DNA of 6,278 bases from Flavobacteriales bacterium CG18_big_fil_WC_8_21_14_2_50_32_9. GTDB taxonomy: Bacteria; Bacteroidota; Bacteroidia; Flavobacteriales_E; Vicingaceae. Made by a program: the position numbers and the translations under genes. The notes below the pieces were generated by a model, which did not search any database, was not told the origin of the DNA, and saw only the letters and a list, made by a program, of their open reading frames with translations. The DNA lies in contig PCUH01000149.1 in assembly GCA_002770955.1 (NCBI GenBank), forward strand, positions 983 through 7,260. Direction: 5' to 3'. Below are positions 6,047-6,278 of this stretch, in pieces (within the stretch, counting starts at the first letter, position 1; every line of letters starts with the position of its first letter).

Positions 6047-6202
6047 TCATTTTTTATTTTTACTTTGTATAATACCTAGCAAAATTGTTATAAGTGCTAT
6101 TACCAAAAGTACATGGATTATGCCTCCAACACTATATCCTATAAAGCCAATTGCCCATGCAATAACTATTATCACTGCCAATACATAAAGTAGATTTCTC
6201 AT
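6047..6202 (-). CDS. Small lmo0937-family two-helix membrane protein
   Basis: A 51-codon frame begins MRNLLYVLAVIIVIAWAIGF and ends QSKNKK. It encodes two hydrophobic helices (about 4-20 and 29-45) joined by a Gly-rich turn (IGYSVGGIIH). The sequence closely resembles the very small lmo0937-family membrane proteins that are common in Bacteroidota and Firmicutes, with the characteristic WAIGF...YSVGGIIHVLLVIA core. The role is unknown; relatives are often linked to envelope stress, which I recall rather than see here. The gene is complete, with a TGA stop and a Lys-rich tail. The 76 bases before it to the window edge are AT-rich and show no clear promoter. It lies more than 300 bases upstream of the cytochrome cluster, with the structured element starting 16 bases after its stop, and is probably a separate unit. 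Confidence 0.88.
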   Translation of the reverse strand: MRNLLYVLAVIIVIAWAIGFIGYSVGGIIHVLLVIALITILLGIIQSKNKK

Positions 6203-6278
6203 GTTGTTTATTTTAAAATTATCATCGAATTATTTCTGATAAAGATGGACAGTTTTAATATCATAAATGTTACATAAT

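Overview
The window is AT-rich and looks like chromosome from a member of the Bacteroidota, probably a flavobacterium-like lineage. The signs are low GC, weak purine-poor start regions, a DUF5777-type outer-membrane barrel ending its signal peptide in SFGQ, Cys-anchored cytochrome lipoproteins and Lys/Asn/Ile-rich proteins. Every gene I can support reads on the minus strand, so the transcriptional order runs from high to low coordinates.

Right end (6278-5725): a 51-residue two-helix membrane protein of the lmo0937 type is followed by a long gene-free stretch. That stretch contains a GC-richer segment (about 5911-6030) with nested inverted repeats, which no gene explains, and then an AT-rich leader in front of the main cluster.

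Main cluster (5724-1): a diheme c-type cytochrome lipoprotein, a strong hairpin/terminator, a monoheme c-type cytochrome lipoprotein, a DUF5777-type beta-barrel, an 87-residue Tat-signal mini-protein, a Tat-exported four-cluster iron-sulfur protein, a ten-helix NrfD/ActC-type quinone-site membrane protein, an acidic two-domain beta-sandwich protein with a C-terminal membrane anchor, and the first 24 codons of another exported protein that leaves the window. From the monoheme cytochrome onward the gaps are 19, 10, 5, 2, -4 and 5 bases, so this is almost certainly one operon.

How it may work (inference): the NrfD-like subunit would exchange electrons with the menaquinone pool. The periplasmic iron-sulfur protein would carry them to or from the lipoprotein cytochromes, and the barrel would lie in the outer membrane. 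The iron-sulfur/NrfD pair resembles the redox core of alternative complex III and of Psr/Nrf/Dsr-type complexes, but no molybdopterin or multiheme catalytic subunit is visible here. It may lie past the left edge or be absent. The most notable points are the missing-ligand iron-sulfur motif, the Tat mini-protein that resembles the N-terminus of its iron-sulfur neighbour, and the structured intergenic element.
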